Below, piece after piece: positions 34,318 through 41,887 of a stretch of DNA of 52,089 bases. The stretch covers positions 1-52,089 of the forward strand of contig CAZAMF010000013.1 in NCBI GenBank assembly GCA_964486295.1. Direction: 5' to 3'. Made by a program: the position numbers and the translations under genes. The notes under the pieces are model-generated. The model was not told the DNA's origin, ran no database searches, and worked only from the letters and a program-made list of their open reading frames with translations. Source of the DNA: CALBZG01 sp964486295. GTDB lineage: Bacteria > Bacillota > Clostridia > Peptostreptococcales > Anaerovoracaceae. The number at the start of each line of letters is the position of its first letter. The first letter of the stretch is position 1.

Positions 34318-34881
34318 TTATATCAGCAAAGCATCCTGTATAATTCTAATCATTTCTTGAAGCAAATCAGATTTTTCTGCTTCACTTTTGCGGTTATTTA
34401 GTGCTATTGCTTTCACCGGATAAAACATAATTGCAATCAGATTATCATTGCTGTAATCCTTGATCAACTGATTGTTTTTCATCTCTACGATCAAATGATT
34501 AATGTTTTTAATGCCTTTTGTTTCTTTGCAAGTGCTGGCTAATGAGGGACAAGTTGAAAACTGCTCTACGAAGCTGAAAATTTCTTTATTTTCTCTAATA
34601 TAGTTATAGTAGCTTCTGACAAGTACTTCGATCAGCTGCTGCCCTCGCATTTCCCGATGCACTCGATTTAGGAGATATTCAAAAATTTCTTCTGAGTACT
34701 CACTATAAATATCTTGCAGCATGACCTCTTTGTTTTCAAAATAGATATATACCGTTGCCGGAGAAACTCCTGCCACTTTTGCAATTTTTGAGATCGAAGT
34801 ACCATGAAAACCTTCTTGTAGTATGAGCTGTATTACTGCAGCTTTTATACTTTTCTCTTTTTCATCATCTTTTTTTCGCAT
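34318..34881 (-). CDS. TetR-family transcriptional regulator
   Basis: 187 residues. The ATG at 34881 follows GAGGTGG; longer frames upstream run through the operator and are unlikely. N-terminal HTH: AAVIQLILQEGFHGTSISKI and AKVAGVSPATVYIYFENKE, the standard TetR DNA-binding core. The C-terminal ligand-binding half is not assignable. The 17-bp operator-like sequence before this gene and again before lon points to autoregulation and control of lon. Such regulators often sense acyl-CoA or toxic small molecules; nothing here decides. Confidence 0.92.
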   Translation of the reverse strand: MRKKDDEKEKSIKAAVIQLILQEGFHGTSISKIAKVAGVSPATVYIYFENKEVMLQDIYSEYSEEIFEYLLNRVHREMRGQQLIEVLVRSYYNYIRENKEIFSFVEQFSTCPSLASTCKETKGIKNINHLIVEMKNNQLIKDYSNDNLIAIMFYPVKAIALNNRKSEAEKSDLLQEMIRIIQDALLI

Positions 34882-34907
34882 TCGACCACCTCTATACATT
34901 TTCAGAA

Positions 34908-34924
34908 TAAACGACCATTCATTT
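34908..34924. promoter_or_regulatory. TetR-type operator before tetR
   Basis: TAAACGACCATTCATTT on the plus strand (minus: AAATGAATGGTCGTTTA), 27 bp upstream of the tetR start; it matches the site before lon at 16 of 17 positions. Confidence 0.65.
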
Positions 34925-35063
34925 ATTGTCAACAGGAATTGTTGGGAAAATTTGAGTTTGCTAAAAAAGGTACACGCCTCAGCAAAAATGTGACTTTCTG
35001 CCTTTAAATATAGTCCACTCAAAATGTTAGAAATATGATAAAATTTTCCTGATAATGAGAGGT

Positions 35064-35189
35064 GGATCGAAGCAGATATTCTATCGCTGGAAGACGAAAT
35101 ACGTCGAAATGGTGCCGAGTGATATGAAACGTATCAAGAAACTTGAGGAAGAGAATCAAAGAAATAGCCTCCATTTTATAACATTATAA
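35064..35189 (+). pseudogene. Fragment of an IS3-family transposase OrfA
   Basis: The frame reads FYRWKTKYVEM, then PSDMKRIKKLEEENQR, which is the hallmark of IS3/IS911-type OrfA just after its helix-turn-helix (usual form FYRWKKKYGGME...LKRLKELEEEN). Nothing of the upstream HTH or of OrfB remains, and the fragment runs into unrelated bases and a TAA. A relic of an insertion and deletion between tetR and the CDGSH gene. Confidence 0.8.
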
Positions 35190-35206
35190 GTGAAAGGTCA
35201 GAAACC

Positions 35207-35884
35207 ATGTATAGGAAGATCAAAATTATAAAGGACGGCCCTTATTTGGTATCCGGAGGGGTTCCTCTGTTAGAAAAAATCATCGTTCCCGATGGGAACA
35301 CCTACAAATATGAAGAAGGACGGACTCTGCCGCAAGCCGAGGAATATGCGTTGTGCCGCTGCGGGAAGTCCAAGAATGCTCCCTTCTGTGACGGAACCCA
35401 TCTGGAAATCCACTTTAACGGAACAGAAACGGCTTCCCGGGATCGGTATGAAGATCGGGCAGAAATCTTCAAGGGACCGACCTTGGATATGATGGATGAC
35501 CACCGTTGTTCCCTGGCTCGTTTCTGCCATCAGCGAGACGGCGATGCTTGGCATCTGATCCCACATTCGGACAGTGACAGGTACCGGGAACAGGCTATCC
35601 AGGCAGCCAGCGAATGCCCTTCCGGCAGGCTGACGGGCATGGAGAAAAATGGGGATTTGATGGAACCCGAGCTTTCACCAGCCATCATTGTAGCCCAGGA
35701 CCCGGAAAGGAACGCCAGCGGAGGCTTGTTCATTCAGGGAGGGATTCCTCTCGAAGCGGCGGACGGCGAGGTGTATGAGGTTCGGAATCGGATGGCCCTG
35801 TGCCGTTGCGGACAGTCCAGGAACAAGCCCTTCTGCGATGTCGACCATATCCGAATCGGATTTAATGACGGGCACTTGAAATAA
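35207..35884 (+). CDS. Double CDGSH iron-sulfur protein with central mono-cluster domain
   Basis: 225 residues. First CDGSH site: C50, C52, C61, H65 (CRCGKSKNAPFCDGTH). Second: C199, C201, C210, H214 (CRCGQSRNKPFCDVDH). These are the 3Cys-1His [2Fe-2S] ligands of the mitoNEET type. Between them HRCSLARFCH...ASECPSGRLT resembles the divergent Fe-S domain often fused to CDGSH domains. Such proteins are thought to take part in redox sensing or cluster transfer in the cytoplasm. In the second motif Asp-Val-Asp replaces Asp-Gly-Thr/Ser. GAAAGGTC precedes the ATG. Base composition is slightly more GC-rich than its neighbours. Confidence 0.88.
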   Translation: MYRKIKIIKDGPYLVSGGVPLLEKIIVPDGNTYKYEEGRTLPQAEEYALCRCGKSKNAPFCDGTHLEIHFNGTETASRDRYEDRAEIFKGPTLDMMDDHRCSLARFCHQRDGDAWHLIPHSDSDRYREQAIQAASECPSGRLTGMEKNGDLMEPELSPAIIVAQDPERNASGGLFIQGGIPLEAADGEVYEVRNRMALCRCGQSRNKPFCDVDHIRIGFNDGHLK

Positions 35885-36070
35885 GGAAGATTATGAAAGA
35901 ATGATCGCACTCTTGAGAAAGTAATATGGCTTGAGTAACATTGTTGAATTAGGAGTAAAAAATAATTATCGGAGTATGCTATTTTAAAGGCAACCCCAAA
36001 ATTAAAGATAAATCATGCGACACTTTTAAATATTTTCCCTGCCAACTTGGCAAGGAACACACTATAAATG

Positions 36071-36100
36071 AAAGGACAGGTAATTAATCTGTCCTTTTTT
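36071..36100 (+). terminator. Rho-independent terminator
   Basis: AAAGGACAG (36071-36079) pairs with CTGTCCTTT (36089-36097), followed by TTT. It ends the CDGSH transcript or a lost gene; the bases 35885-36070 show no gene I can support. Confidence 0.8.
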
Positions 36101-36108
36101 ATATTTAA

Positions 36109-36282
36109 CAGGGTATATATAAAATACAATTAATTACGATCGTAAGTTTCGGATACACCGTCGCTCTGGGTCAATATAATAATATTAATTGGCCCATTGA
36201 TGTGGGGGAATTCGTCGAATACCGGGGCATAGTGATTACGAAACAGGCTTTTGATTTTCTGGTTAGTATTCAAGGGCTATAA
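36109..36282 (+). pseudogene. Unassigned gene remnant upstream of the hemerythrin gene
   Basis: An open frame without a start codon or ribosome site encodes a protein-like stretch (SFGYTVALGQYNNIN, then DVGEFVEYRGIVITKQAFDF) and ends at TAA 36280-36282. It looks like the C-terminal end of a lost gene. I do not recognise the family. Confidence 0.35.
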
Positions 36283-36321
36283 CAATAATCGGTAATTGGA
36301 TATTAGAAGGGAGGAATTTTA

Positions 36322-36864
36322 ATGGGGAAAGCGACGCAGAATCTTAGAGACGAACATAAATCCATACTACATGTTTTAAGAATTTTGGACAAAATGATGT
36401 TAACAGATACCAAAAAGGATATTGTCAAGCTTAAGTATTATGATGAACTTGTTGGCTTCCTGAAAATATTTGCCGATAAATGTCATCATGGTAAAGAAGA
36501 AAAATATTTTTTTGGGGAATTAATAAATAAAGGGATTACGAATGAAGTCATACTAATTGAGGAATTGCTGGAAGAACATAACCAGAGCAGAAAATATATC
36601 TCTGGAATGAGTAATTCCCTTACTATCAAGAATGTTGAGGAATTCAATGTTGTTGCTGCAAAATACCGTAATCTATTAATGAGCCATATAGAAAAAGAAA
36701 ACGATATTCTTTTCGGAATTGCAGACCAATTATTGAATGAAGAAGCGCAAGATGATCTGTTTGAGAGATTTGAGCGGTATGAGGAAAGTGTCATTGGGCC
36801 TGGAGTTCATGAAGAATTGCACGAATTGATTCATAAATGGGCAACTGAATTTGAAGGACAATAA
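36322..36864 (+). CDS. Hemerythrin-like HHE-domain protein
   Basis: 180 residues. Four-helix bundle with diiron ligands: H in LRDEHKSIL, HH and E in DKCHHGKEEKYFF, E and H in LLEEHNQSRK, and H/E in SHIEKENDILF. Preceded by GGGAGG. Such proteins bind oxygen, or handle iron, NO or peroxide stress in anaerobes. It starts a run of same-strand genes for oxygen defence and sulfur relay. It is longer than classic hemerythrins (about 120), as is common for the HHE family. Confidence 0.92.
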   Translation: MGKATQNLRDEHKSILHVLRILDKMMLTDTKKDIVKLKYYDELVGFLKIFADKCHHGKEEKYFFGELINKGITNEVILIEELLEEHNQSRKYISGMSNSLTIKNVEEFNVVAAKYRNLLMSHIEKENDILFGIADQLLNEEAQDDLFERFERYEESVIGPGVHEELHELIHKWATEFEGQ

Positions 36865-37017
36865 GAAGCAGATGTTCTTATCACCGTTGAATATAATTCT
36901 GTCATGGAGAAAATTAAGGGAATTGCAGAATACTTCAATGTTTTAAGTTCAGCAAGAGTAAAACGATGCCTGGATCAGCATTTGTTTAAGATTACAGAAA
37001 AGGGGGTGTTAATATGA
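36865..37017 (+). other. Gap with a short open frame between hemerythrin and ferritin-like genes
   Basis: The frame of the hemerythrin gene stays open for about 50 codons after its TAA (DVLITVEYNSVMEKIKG, then EYFNVLSSARVKRCLDQHLF). An ATG at about 36904 could give a 37-residue peptide but has no good ribosome site. Probably a remnant of a lost gene. Confidence 0.3.
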
Positions 37018-37499
37018 ATGATTATAAATTTGCTATAGATATGGAGCATGACGGAGAAAAATACTACAGGCAACAAGCGGAAATCAATAAGAACAACAGT
37101 CTCCACCCAGTATGCCTTATGTTGGCCGATGATGAAGAAAAACATGCCCAGATCTTGACCGATAAGATGAACGAAAACCCTTGCCAATTAATAGATACGA
37201 ACACTCTAACAAGGGCTATAAACATTTTTGAAGGTATTGGTGATATCAAAATTGATGGTATAGAAACAGCCAGTCAGCTGGACTTCTATAGAATCGCATC
37301 CGATAAAGAAAAACAAAGCATCGAATTGTATACGAAGTATTTGTTTCAAGCTGAAGATAGCAGAGAAAAGGAATTGTTTGAATACCTGATCGGGCAGGAA
37401 GAGCAGCATTTTGCAGTGCTCAACGAGTTGGTGACTTTGTTGAGGCACGCGGATGAGTGGGTTGAAAATGCTGAATTTGGAGCAAGAAAAGAGTATTGA
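37014..37499 (+). CDS. Ferritin-like/rubrerythrin-type diiron protein
   Basis: 161 residues, four-helix pattern with paired ligands: E in DMEHDGEKYY, EEKH in DDEEKHAQIL, E in SDKEKQSIELY and EEQH in GQEEQHFAVL. This matches the rubrerythrin diiron domain without the rubredoxin domain. Such proteins reduce peroxide or store iron. AAAAGGGGG precedes the ATG. With hemerythrin and superoxide dismutase nearby, a role in oxygen or peroxide defence fits. The electron donor is not known. Confidence 0.88.
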   Translation: MNDYKFAIDMEHDGEKYYRQQAEINKNNSLHPVCLMLADDEEKHAQILTDKMNENPCQLIDTNTLTRAINIFEGIGDIKIDGIETASQLDFYRIASDKEKQSIELYTKYLFQAEDSREKELFEYLIGQEEQHFAVLNELVTLLRHADEWVENAEFGARKEY

Positions 37500-37535
37500 T
37501 ATTCGGGATTAGCTATTTGAAAAGGAGGTTTTTTT

Positions 37536-37757
37536 ATGGCAAATATACAAGTTGATGTTCGAGGTGAAACCTGTCCGGTACCACTTGTAGAGATGCGAAA
37601 GGCATTAAGAAAAGTGAATGTGGGAGACACAATCGAAATAATCGGCACCCATCCTGCCTCTAAAAAGGAAATTCCGATGGCTGCTGATGCATTGTCTGTA
37701 AAGATCATCAGCAATGAACAGAATGGGAATGAGTGGAAAATCGTTCTCCAGAAGTAA
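37536..37757 (+). CDS. TusA-family sulfur carrier protein
   Basis: 73 residues, full length for TusA/SirA. The active cysteine C13 is in GETCPVPLVEMRKAL (CPxP motif). TusA proteins carry sulfane sulfur as a persulfide between cysteine desulfurase, DsrE-type proteins and acceptors. AAAAGGAGG precedes the ATG. The next two genes encode a DsrE-like protein and a cysteine desulfurase, a natural relay order. Confidence 0.93.
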   Translation: MANIQVDVRGETCPVPLVEMRKALRKVNVGDTIEIIGTHPASKKEIPMAADALSVKIISNEQNGNEWKIVLQK

Positions 37758-37793
37758 TTGCATTTTAATTTTTGTATGGAAGGAGGTATTCAA

Positions 37794-38213
37794 ATGAGCG
37801 AGAAGGCGACAATCGTTGTTCACAGCGGAGATCTGGACAAAATATACAGCGCTTTGATCATCGGAAACGGAGCATTATCCATGGGCATGGACGTTTCTTT
37901 ATACTTTACTTTCTTTGGTTTGCAGCGCTTAAAAAAAGGGGGATTGAACAAAGGGGCATTGTCAAAGATGCATATGCTTGGCCTTGGAAAACTGATGATC
38001 AATAGCAGAATGAAAAAAGCGAACACAGCTTCATTAGAAAGGCTTATGGCGGATTTCAAAGAACTAGGAGGCAAAATCATCGCATGTGAGATGACCATGG
38101 AAATCATGGGGATCAAGGCAAGTGATTTGAATGAAGGGATCATTGATACGTACGGCGCAGTCGGAACTTATATTAAGGAAGCAAGAGAGTCTGCTATCAC
38201 GTTATTTATATAG
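37794..38213 (+). CDS. DsrE/DsrF-like sulfur relay protein
   Basis: 139 residues; ATG 37794 follows AAGGAGG (an upstream in-frame start at 37758 is less likely). Flavodoxin-like DsrE fold: KATIVVHSGDLDKIYSALII, GMDVSLYFTFFGLQRL, and the conserved Cys in GGKIIACEMTMEIMGI. This is the DsrE2-like group with an amphipathic helix region, seen beside TusA and rhodanese genes. Probably passes persulfide sulfur to or from TusA. Confidence 0.88.
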   Translation: MSEKATIVVHSGDLDKIYSALIIGNGALSMGMDVSLYFTFFGLQRLKKGGLNKGALSKMHMLGLGKLMINSRMKKANTASLERLMADFKELGGKIIACEMTMEIMGIKASDLNEGIIDTYGAVGTYIKEARESAITLFI

Positions 38214-38224
38214 GGGTGGGAATT

Positions 38225-39400
38225 ATGATAGAAAAACAGATTTATATGGATAATGCGGCAGCTACAAGACTTGATGAGTCAGTGTTTGAAAGGATGAAGC
38301 CTTGCTACTTTGAAAACTATGCTGTCGCAACTTCAGAGTTTGGTTATTCTCAAGGCATTGAAGCAAGAGAGACGCTGTCAGAGGCTAGAGCCGCCATTGC
38401 CGCCTCTTTGGGTGCTGAACCGGAAGAGTTCATATTCACATCCGGCGATACGGAATCCAGCAATCTGGCAATAAAAGGAGTTGCCAAGATACAAAGCATT
38501 AAAAAAGGAAACCACATCATTGTTTCTAAAATTGAAGATTTCCCCGTTCTGCAAAGCGCCAAAGCTTTGGAGAAACAAGGATTTCAAATAGATTATCTTG
38601 ATGTTGATGAATATGGCTTTGTGAATATGAGACAGCTGGAAGATTTGTTGAGTGAGCAAACAATTCTGGTTTCGATCCAACATGGAAATCAGGAGATAGG
38701 GACAATACAAGATATCGCTGCCATAGGCAATCTGTGCAAGGCGAATAAGGTCCTTTTCCACACAGATGCAACGCATACGTTTACTAGAGTTCCTATTGAT
38801 GTCAAGAGGATCAATGTTGATCTGATTACCGTATCTGCCCATACGATTCATGGCCCGAAGGGGATAGGAGGGCTTTATGTGCGCAAGGGCACGCCGATTG
38901 TAAAAATCATGGATGGCGGTTTTCAGGAATATGATCTAAGAGCAGGGATTGAAAATATACCAGGGGCTGTGGGTTTTGCAAAAGCTGTGGAATTGGTCAC
39001 AGATGAAGAAAATACCAGGCTAAAAGAAATGCGCGACCTTATCATTAAGCAGATCATTGAAAAAATACCCCTTGTTACTTTGAACGGCCATCAAGATAAA
39101 AGGCTGCCGCAAAATGCAAACATAACCTTTCACCATGTAGAAGGAGAATCGATCACGTTACATCTGGATATGTATGGAATCGCTGTTAGCACAGGCTCTG
39201 CGTGTTTCAGCAGGTCCTTAGAAGCCAGCCATGTGATGATGGCTATTGGCGGTGATCACGAGAGAGCTCATGGATCAATCCGCTTTACATTTGGCCGATT
39301 TAATTCGATAGAGGAAATAGATTATGTAGTCGATAAGTTGGCCAGGATCATAGCTGATTTGAGAAGAATCAGTCCATTAGGCAAAACCGGAGGTGAGTAA
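38225..39400 (+). CDS. Cysteine desulfurase (NifS/IscS type)
   Basis: 391 residues. PLP lysine region HTIHGPKGIGGLYVRKG and the persulfide cysteine in STGSACFSRS are clear; MDNAAATRLD opens the protein as usual. ATG 38225 follows AGGGGTGGG; a GTG at 38216 is in frame. The enzyme releases sulfur from cysteine as an enzyme persulfide. The short Cys loop (SACFSRS) places it with the NifS/IscS group. It overlaps the IscU-like gene's ribosome site, so the two are coupled and form a minimal Fe-S assembly pair. Confidence 0.95.
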   Translation: MIEKQIYMDNAAATRLDESVFERMKPCYFENYAVATSEFGYSQGIEARETLSEARAAIAASLGAEPEEFIFTSGDTESSNLAIKGVAKIQSIKKGNHIIVSKIEDFPVLQSAKALEKQGFQIDYLDVDEYGFVNMRQLEDLLSEQTILVSIQHGNQEIGTIQDIAAIGNLCKANKVLFHTDATHTFTRVPIDVKRINVDLITVSAHTIHGPKGIGGLYVRKGTPIVKIMDGGFQEYDLRAGIENIPGAVGFAKAVELVTDEENTRLKEMRDLIIKQIIEKIPLVTLNGHQDKRLPQNANITFHHVEGESITLHLDMYGIAVSTGSACFSRSLEASHVMMAIGGDHERAHGSIRFTFGRFNSIEEIDYVVDKLARIIADLRRISPLGKTGGE

Positions 39401-39401
39401 A

Positions 39402-40037
39402 ATGCCATTCCCATATAATGATATTGTATTAGAACATTTTCGTAATCCGCGAAACGTCGGGAGCATCGAGAATCCGGATGGGAAAGCCACGGAAGGAAGC
39501 CCGGCATGCGGTGATATGGTTTCAGTCTATATCAACGTCGATTCCGAAACGAAAAAAATTACCGATATCAAATTTGAATCCTATGGCTGTGCTTCAAACA
39601 TTGCCACAGGCTCGATCATTACTGAACTGGCAAAAGGTAAAACATTAGAAGAAGCAAAAAAAATTACATGGAAAGAGGCTTCTGAAGCACTGGGAGGCCT
39701 TCCGGCAATCAAAGCTCATTGTTCTGTTTTAGCAGTAGAAGGCTTAAGGGCCGCCATTCAGAATTACGAAGAAAAGCATGGCCTCGTGACCAACAAGGAA
39801 ATAACCACAGAAGAGGTTGTGCGTAAAAGACTGAAAAGGGTAATGAACCCGATGAAGGGCCTCGATATGGTAGTAACAAATTTAGTTAAAGAAATAGAAG
39901 TAAAAGACGGGATTATTCATGTCGTGGTCGACTTGCCTGAAAACCATCAGTTTGCTGCGACAATTAAAGAAGAGGCAAAAGAAAGACTTGAAAATTTATG
40001 GGATGTGAAAGAGGTAGTGATCGAATTTGCACAGTAG
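39402..40037 (+). CDS. IscU/NifU-type scaffold fused to a MIP18-like domain
   Basis: 211 residues. The N-terminal half is a complete IscU: C36 and D38 in SPACGDMV, C63 in YGCASNIATG, C107 in KAHCSVLAVEGL. After a linker (KEITTEEVVRKRL) the C-terminal part (about 140-211, NPMKGLDMVVTNLVKEIEV... LPENHQFAATIKEEA) resembles the MIP18/DUF59 Fe-S assembly domain rather than the NifU C-terminal CxxC domain; it has no cysteines. Scaffold and delivery factor in one chain would be a compact assembly machine. ATG 39402 follows GGAGGTGA. Confidence 0.85.
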   Translation: MPFPYNDIVLEHFRNPRNVGSIENPDGKATEGSPACGDMVSVYINVDSETKKITDIKFESYGCASNIATGSIITELAKGKTLEEAKKITWKEASEALGGLPAIKAHCSVLAVEGLRAAIQNYEEKHGLVTNKEITTEEVVRKRLKRVMNPMKGLDMVVTNLVKEIEVKDGIIHVVVDLPENHQFAATIKEEAKERLENLWDVKEVVIEFAQ

Positions 40038-40063
40038 ATAAATTTTGAAAGGAGATTATTGTC

Positions 40064-40684
40064 ATGGAAACACAAAAATTATACGTTTTACCGGAGCTGG
40101 AATTTGAATACAACGCCTTGGAACCATATATCTCGGAGGAGCTGCTGAGGCTTCATCATGATAAGCATCATGTGGCCTATGTTAAGGCAGCAAATGATAT
40201 TTTGGAAAGAATGGATAAGGCTCGGGCAGATAATGCGGATTTTGACGTAAAAGCGACATTTAAAGAATTGTCATTTCAAGTTGGCGGCCATGTGCTGCAC
40301 TCGATTTTTTGGAAAAACATCGCACCTGCGGGTAAAGGCGGAGGCGGTGAACCAACCGGAGTTGTTTCAGATTACATCAATGCAGAATACGGATCATTTG
40401 ATCGATTTAAGAAAATATTTTCCCAAACTGCAAAAAGTGTGGAGGGATCCGGATGGGCTGCGTTGACTTTCTGTACGAAAACGAACAGACCGATCATCAT
40501 GCAGGTTGAGAAGCACAACTTCAATATCTATCCAACCTTCAGGATATTATTTGTGCTCGATGTTTGGGAACATGCCTATTACGTTGATTATAAAAATGAC
40601 AGAGCCAAATTCGTAGACGGATTTTGGGATGTTATAAATTGGGCTGAGGCAAATCAAAGGCTCGAATACATCCTGAGCCACTAA
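40064..40684 (+). CDS. sodA: Fe/Mn superoxide dismutase
   Basis: 206 residues. The four metal ligands are H31 (LHHDKHH), H79 (GGHVLHSIFW), D167 and H171 (LDVWEHAYYVDY). The usual NHxxFW motif reads LHSIFW here, but the ligand stays. The enzyme dismutates superoxide in the cytoplasm. Iron or manganese cannot be told apart by eye. GAAAGGAG precedes the ATG. It lies directly after the Fe-S assembly pair, 26 bp away. Confidence 0.93.
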   Translation: METQKLYVLPELEFEYNALEPYISEELLRLHHDKHHVAYVKAANDILERMDKARADNADFDVKATFKELSFQVGGHVLHSIFWKNIAPAGKGGGGEPTGVVSDYINAEYGSFDRFKKIFSQTAKSVEGSGWAALTFCTKTNRPIIMQVEKHNFNIYPTFRILFVLDVWEHAYYVDYKNDRAKFVDGFWDVINWAEANQRLEYILSH

Positions 40685-40733
40685 ATTTGTGTGAGTCATC
40701 CGATATCAAATCGGGAAACCGGAGGTGGTTCAT

Positions 40734-41807
40734 ATGATTTTTGAACAGTTGAATAAAAGCGCATGCAAAACATACCTGATCATGAACGGAAAAGATAATA
40801 AAGCGATTCTGATTGATCCGGTTATTGTGATTGCTTCAGATTATCTTAAACTCATTAAAGAAAAAGGCTGGAAACTAACTCATGTAATTGATACCCACAC
40901 TCATGCTGACCATATTTCTGCCGGGCCGTTACTTAAAGATACTACCGGATGTGAATACATCATGCATCAGAATGCGCCTGCCGATTGTGTAACGATGCGG
41001 GTCAAGGACGGAGATATTCTGATATTAAATGACATCAAATTCGAAATCATGCATACTCCGGGGCATACGAAAGATTCAATCACGCTCAAGGTTGACGGTA
41101 AAATTCTTACGGGTGATGTTTTGTTTCTCGATGATGGAGGCGCAGGAAGAGACGACTTGCCGGGCGGAGATTCATCTGAACATTGGGAGAGCTTGGAAAA
41201 AATAAAAAAATTATCAGATGATGTAGTCGTTTATCCCGCTCATGATTATGCAGACCGCCTGCCATCTCCTCTTGGAAAACAGCGAACAAGCAATCCGCTG
41301 ATGAAGGATAGGAACAAGTATGAATTTGTTCAATATCTTAAGACCTTGCAGTTGGAACCTGAGGACTGGATGAAGAAAGTTCTTGAGGTGAACTATAGCT
41401 GTACAAAGGATCCCGAGTCTGCATGGATTCCTGAGAATAACAAAGCGTGTGAAATAAAAGCGCTGTCTGGACAGGGTTCGGATATGACAGAGATTAAAAC
41501 CATTGAATCTGATGCGCTAAGGCGGGAAATACCATCGTTGAAAAACAAGCTTGTGTTGCTGGATGTTAGGGAAGTGAAAGAACTGACGGAGGGGTTTGGG
41601 CATATTGAAGGAATCACCAATATCCCTCTTGGCAGTTTGCAAAACAGAATAAAAGAGTTGGAACCATACCGGAACAATGAAATTGTTGTAATCTGTCTTT
41701 CTGGCGCAAGATCAGCCGTCGGGGCCAGGATCCTCATGAAAGCGGGATTTCAGAACGTCAAGGTACTAAAAGGAGGGATGATCAGCTGGCGAAAAACGGA
41801 ACGTTAA
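40734..41807 (+). CDS. Metallo-beta-lactamase/rhodanese fusion (persulfide-dioxygenase-like)
   Basis: 357 residues. MBL domain: H55, H57, D59, H60 (THTHADH), H111 (HTPGHTKDS), D128 (TGDVLFLD) and a later AHDYADR. The motif set fits ETHE1-type persulfide dioxygenases, which use one Fe to oxidise glutathione or other persulfides. C-terminal rhodanese domain (about 265-357) with active Cys in VICLSGARSAVGA. The combination oxidises a persulfide and moves the sulfur. ATG 40734 follows GGAGGT. In an anaerobe with TusA/DsrE nearby it may detoxify or recycle sulfane sulfur; oxygen use is only a family inference. Confidence 0.9.
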   Translation: MIFEQLNKSACKTYLIMNGKDNKAILIDPVIVIASDYLKLIKEKGWKLTHVIDTHTHADHISAGPLLKDTTGCEYIMHQNAPADCVTMRVKDGDILILNDIKFEIMHTPGHTKDSITLKVDGKILTGDVLFLDDGGAGRDDLPGGDSSEHWESLEKIKKLSDDVVVYPAHDYADRLPSPLGKQRTSNPLMKDRNKYEFVQYLKTLQLEPEDWMKKVLEVNYSCTKDPESAWIPENNKACEIKALSGQGSDMTEIKTIESDALRREIPSLKNKLVLLDVREVKELTEGFGHIEGITNIPLGSLQNRIKELEPYRNNEIVVICLSGARSAVGARILMKAGFQNVKVLKGGMISWRKTER

Positions 41808-41887
41808 AACATAGTGGGAGAGTAAAATAACGAAACAATATTAGAATGATTCAAAATCAGTGCCATGAAAAATGGAGGTTGTTTTCG

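Noticed and set aside
36006..36016. CATGCGACACTT resembling half of the TGTNGCGCNACA operator
   Set aside because: Only a half match, no partner 22 bp away and no sigma-54 promoter nearby.
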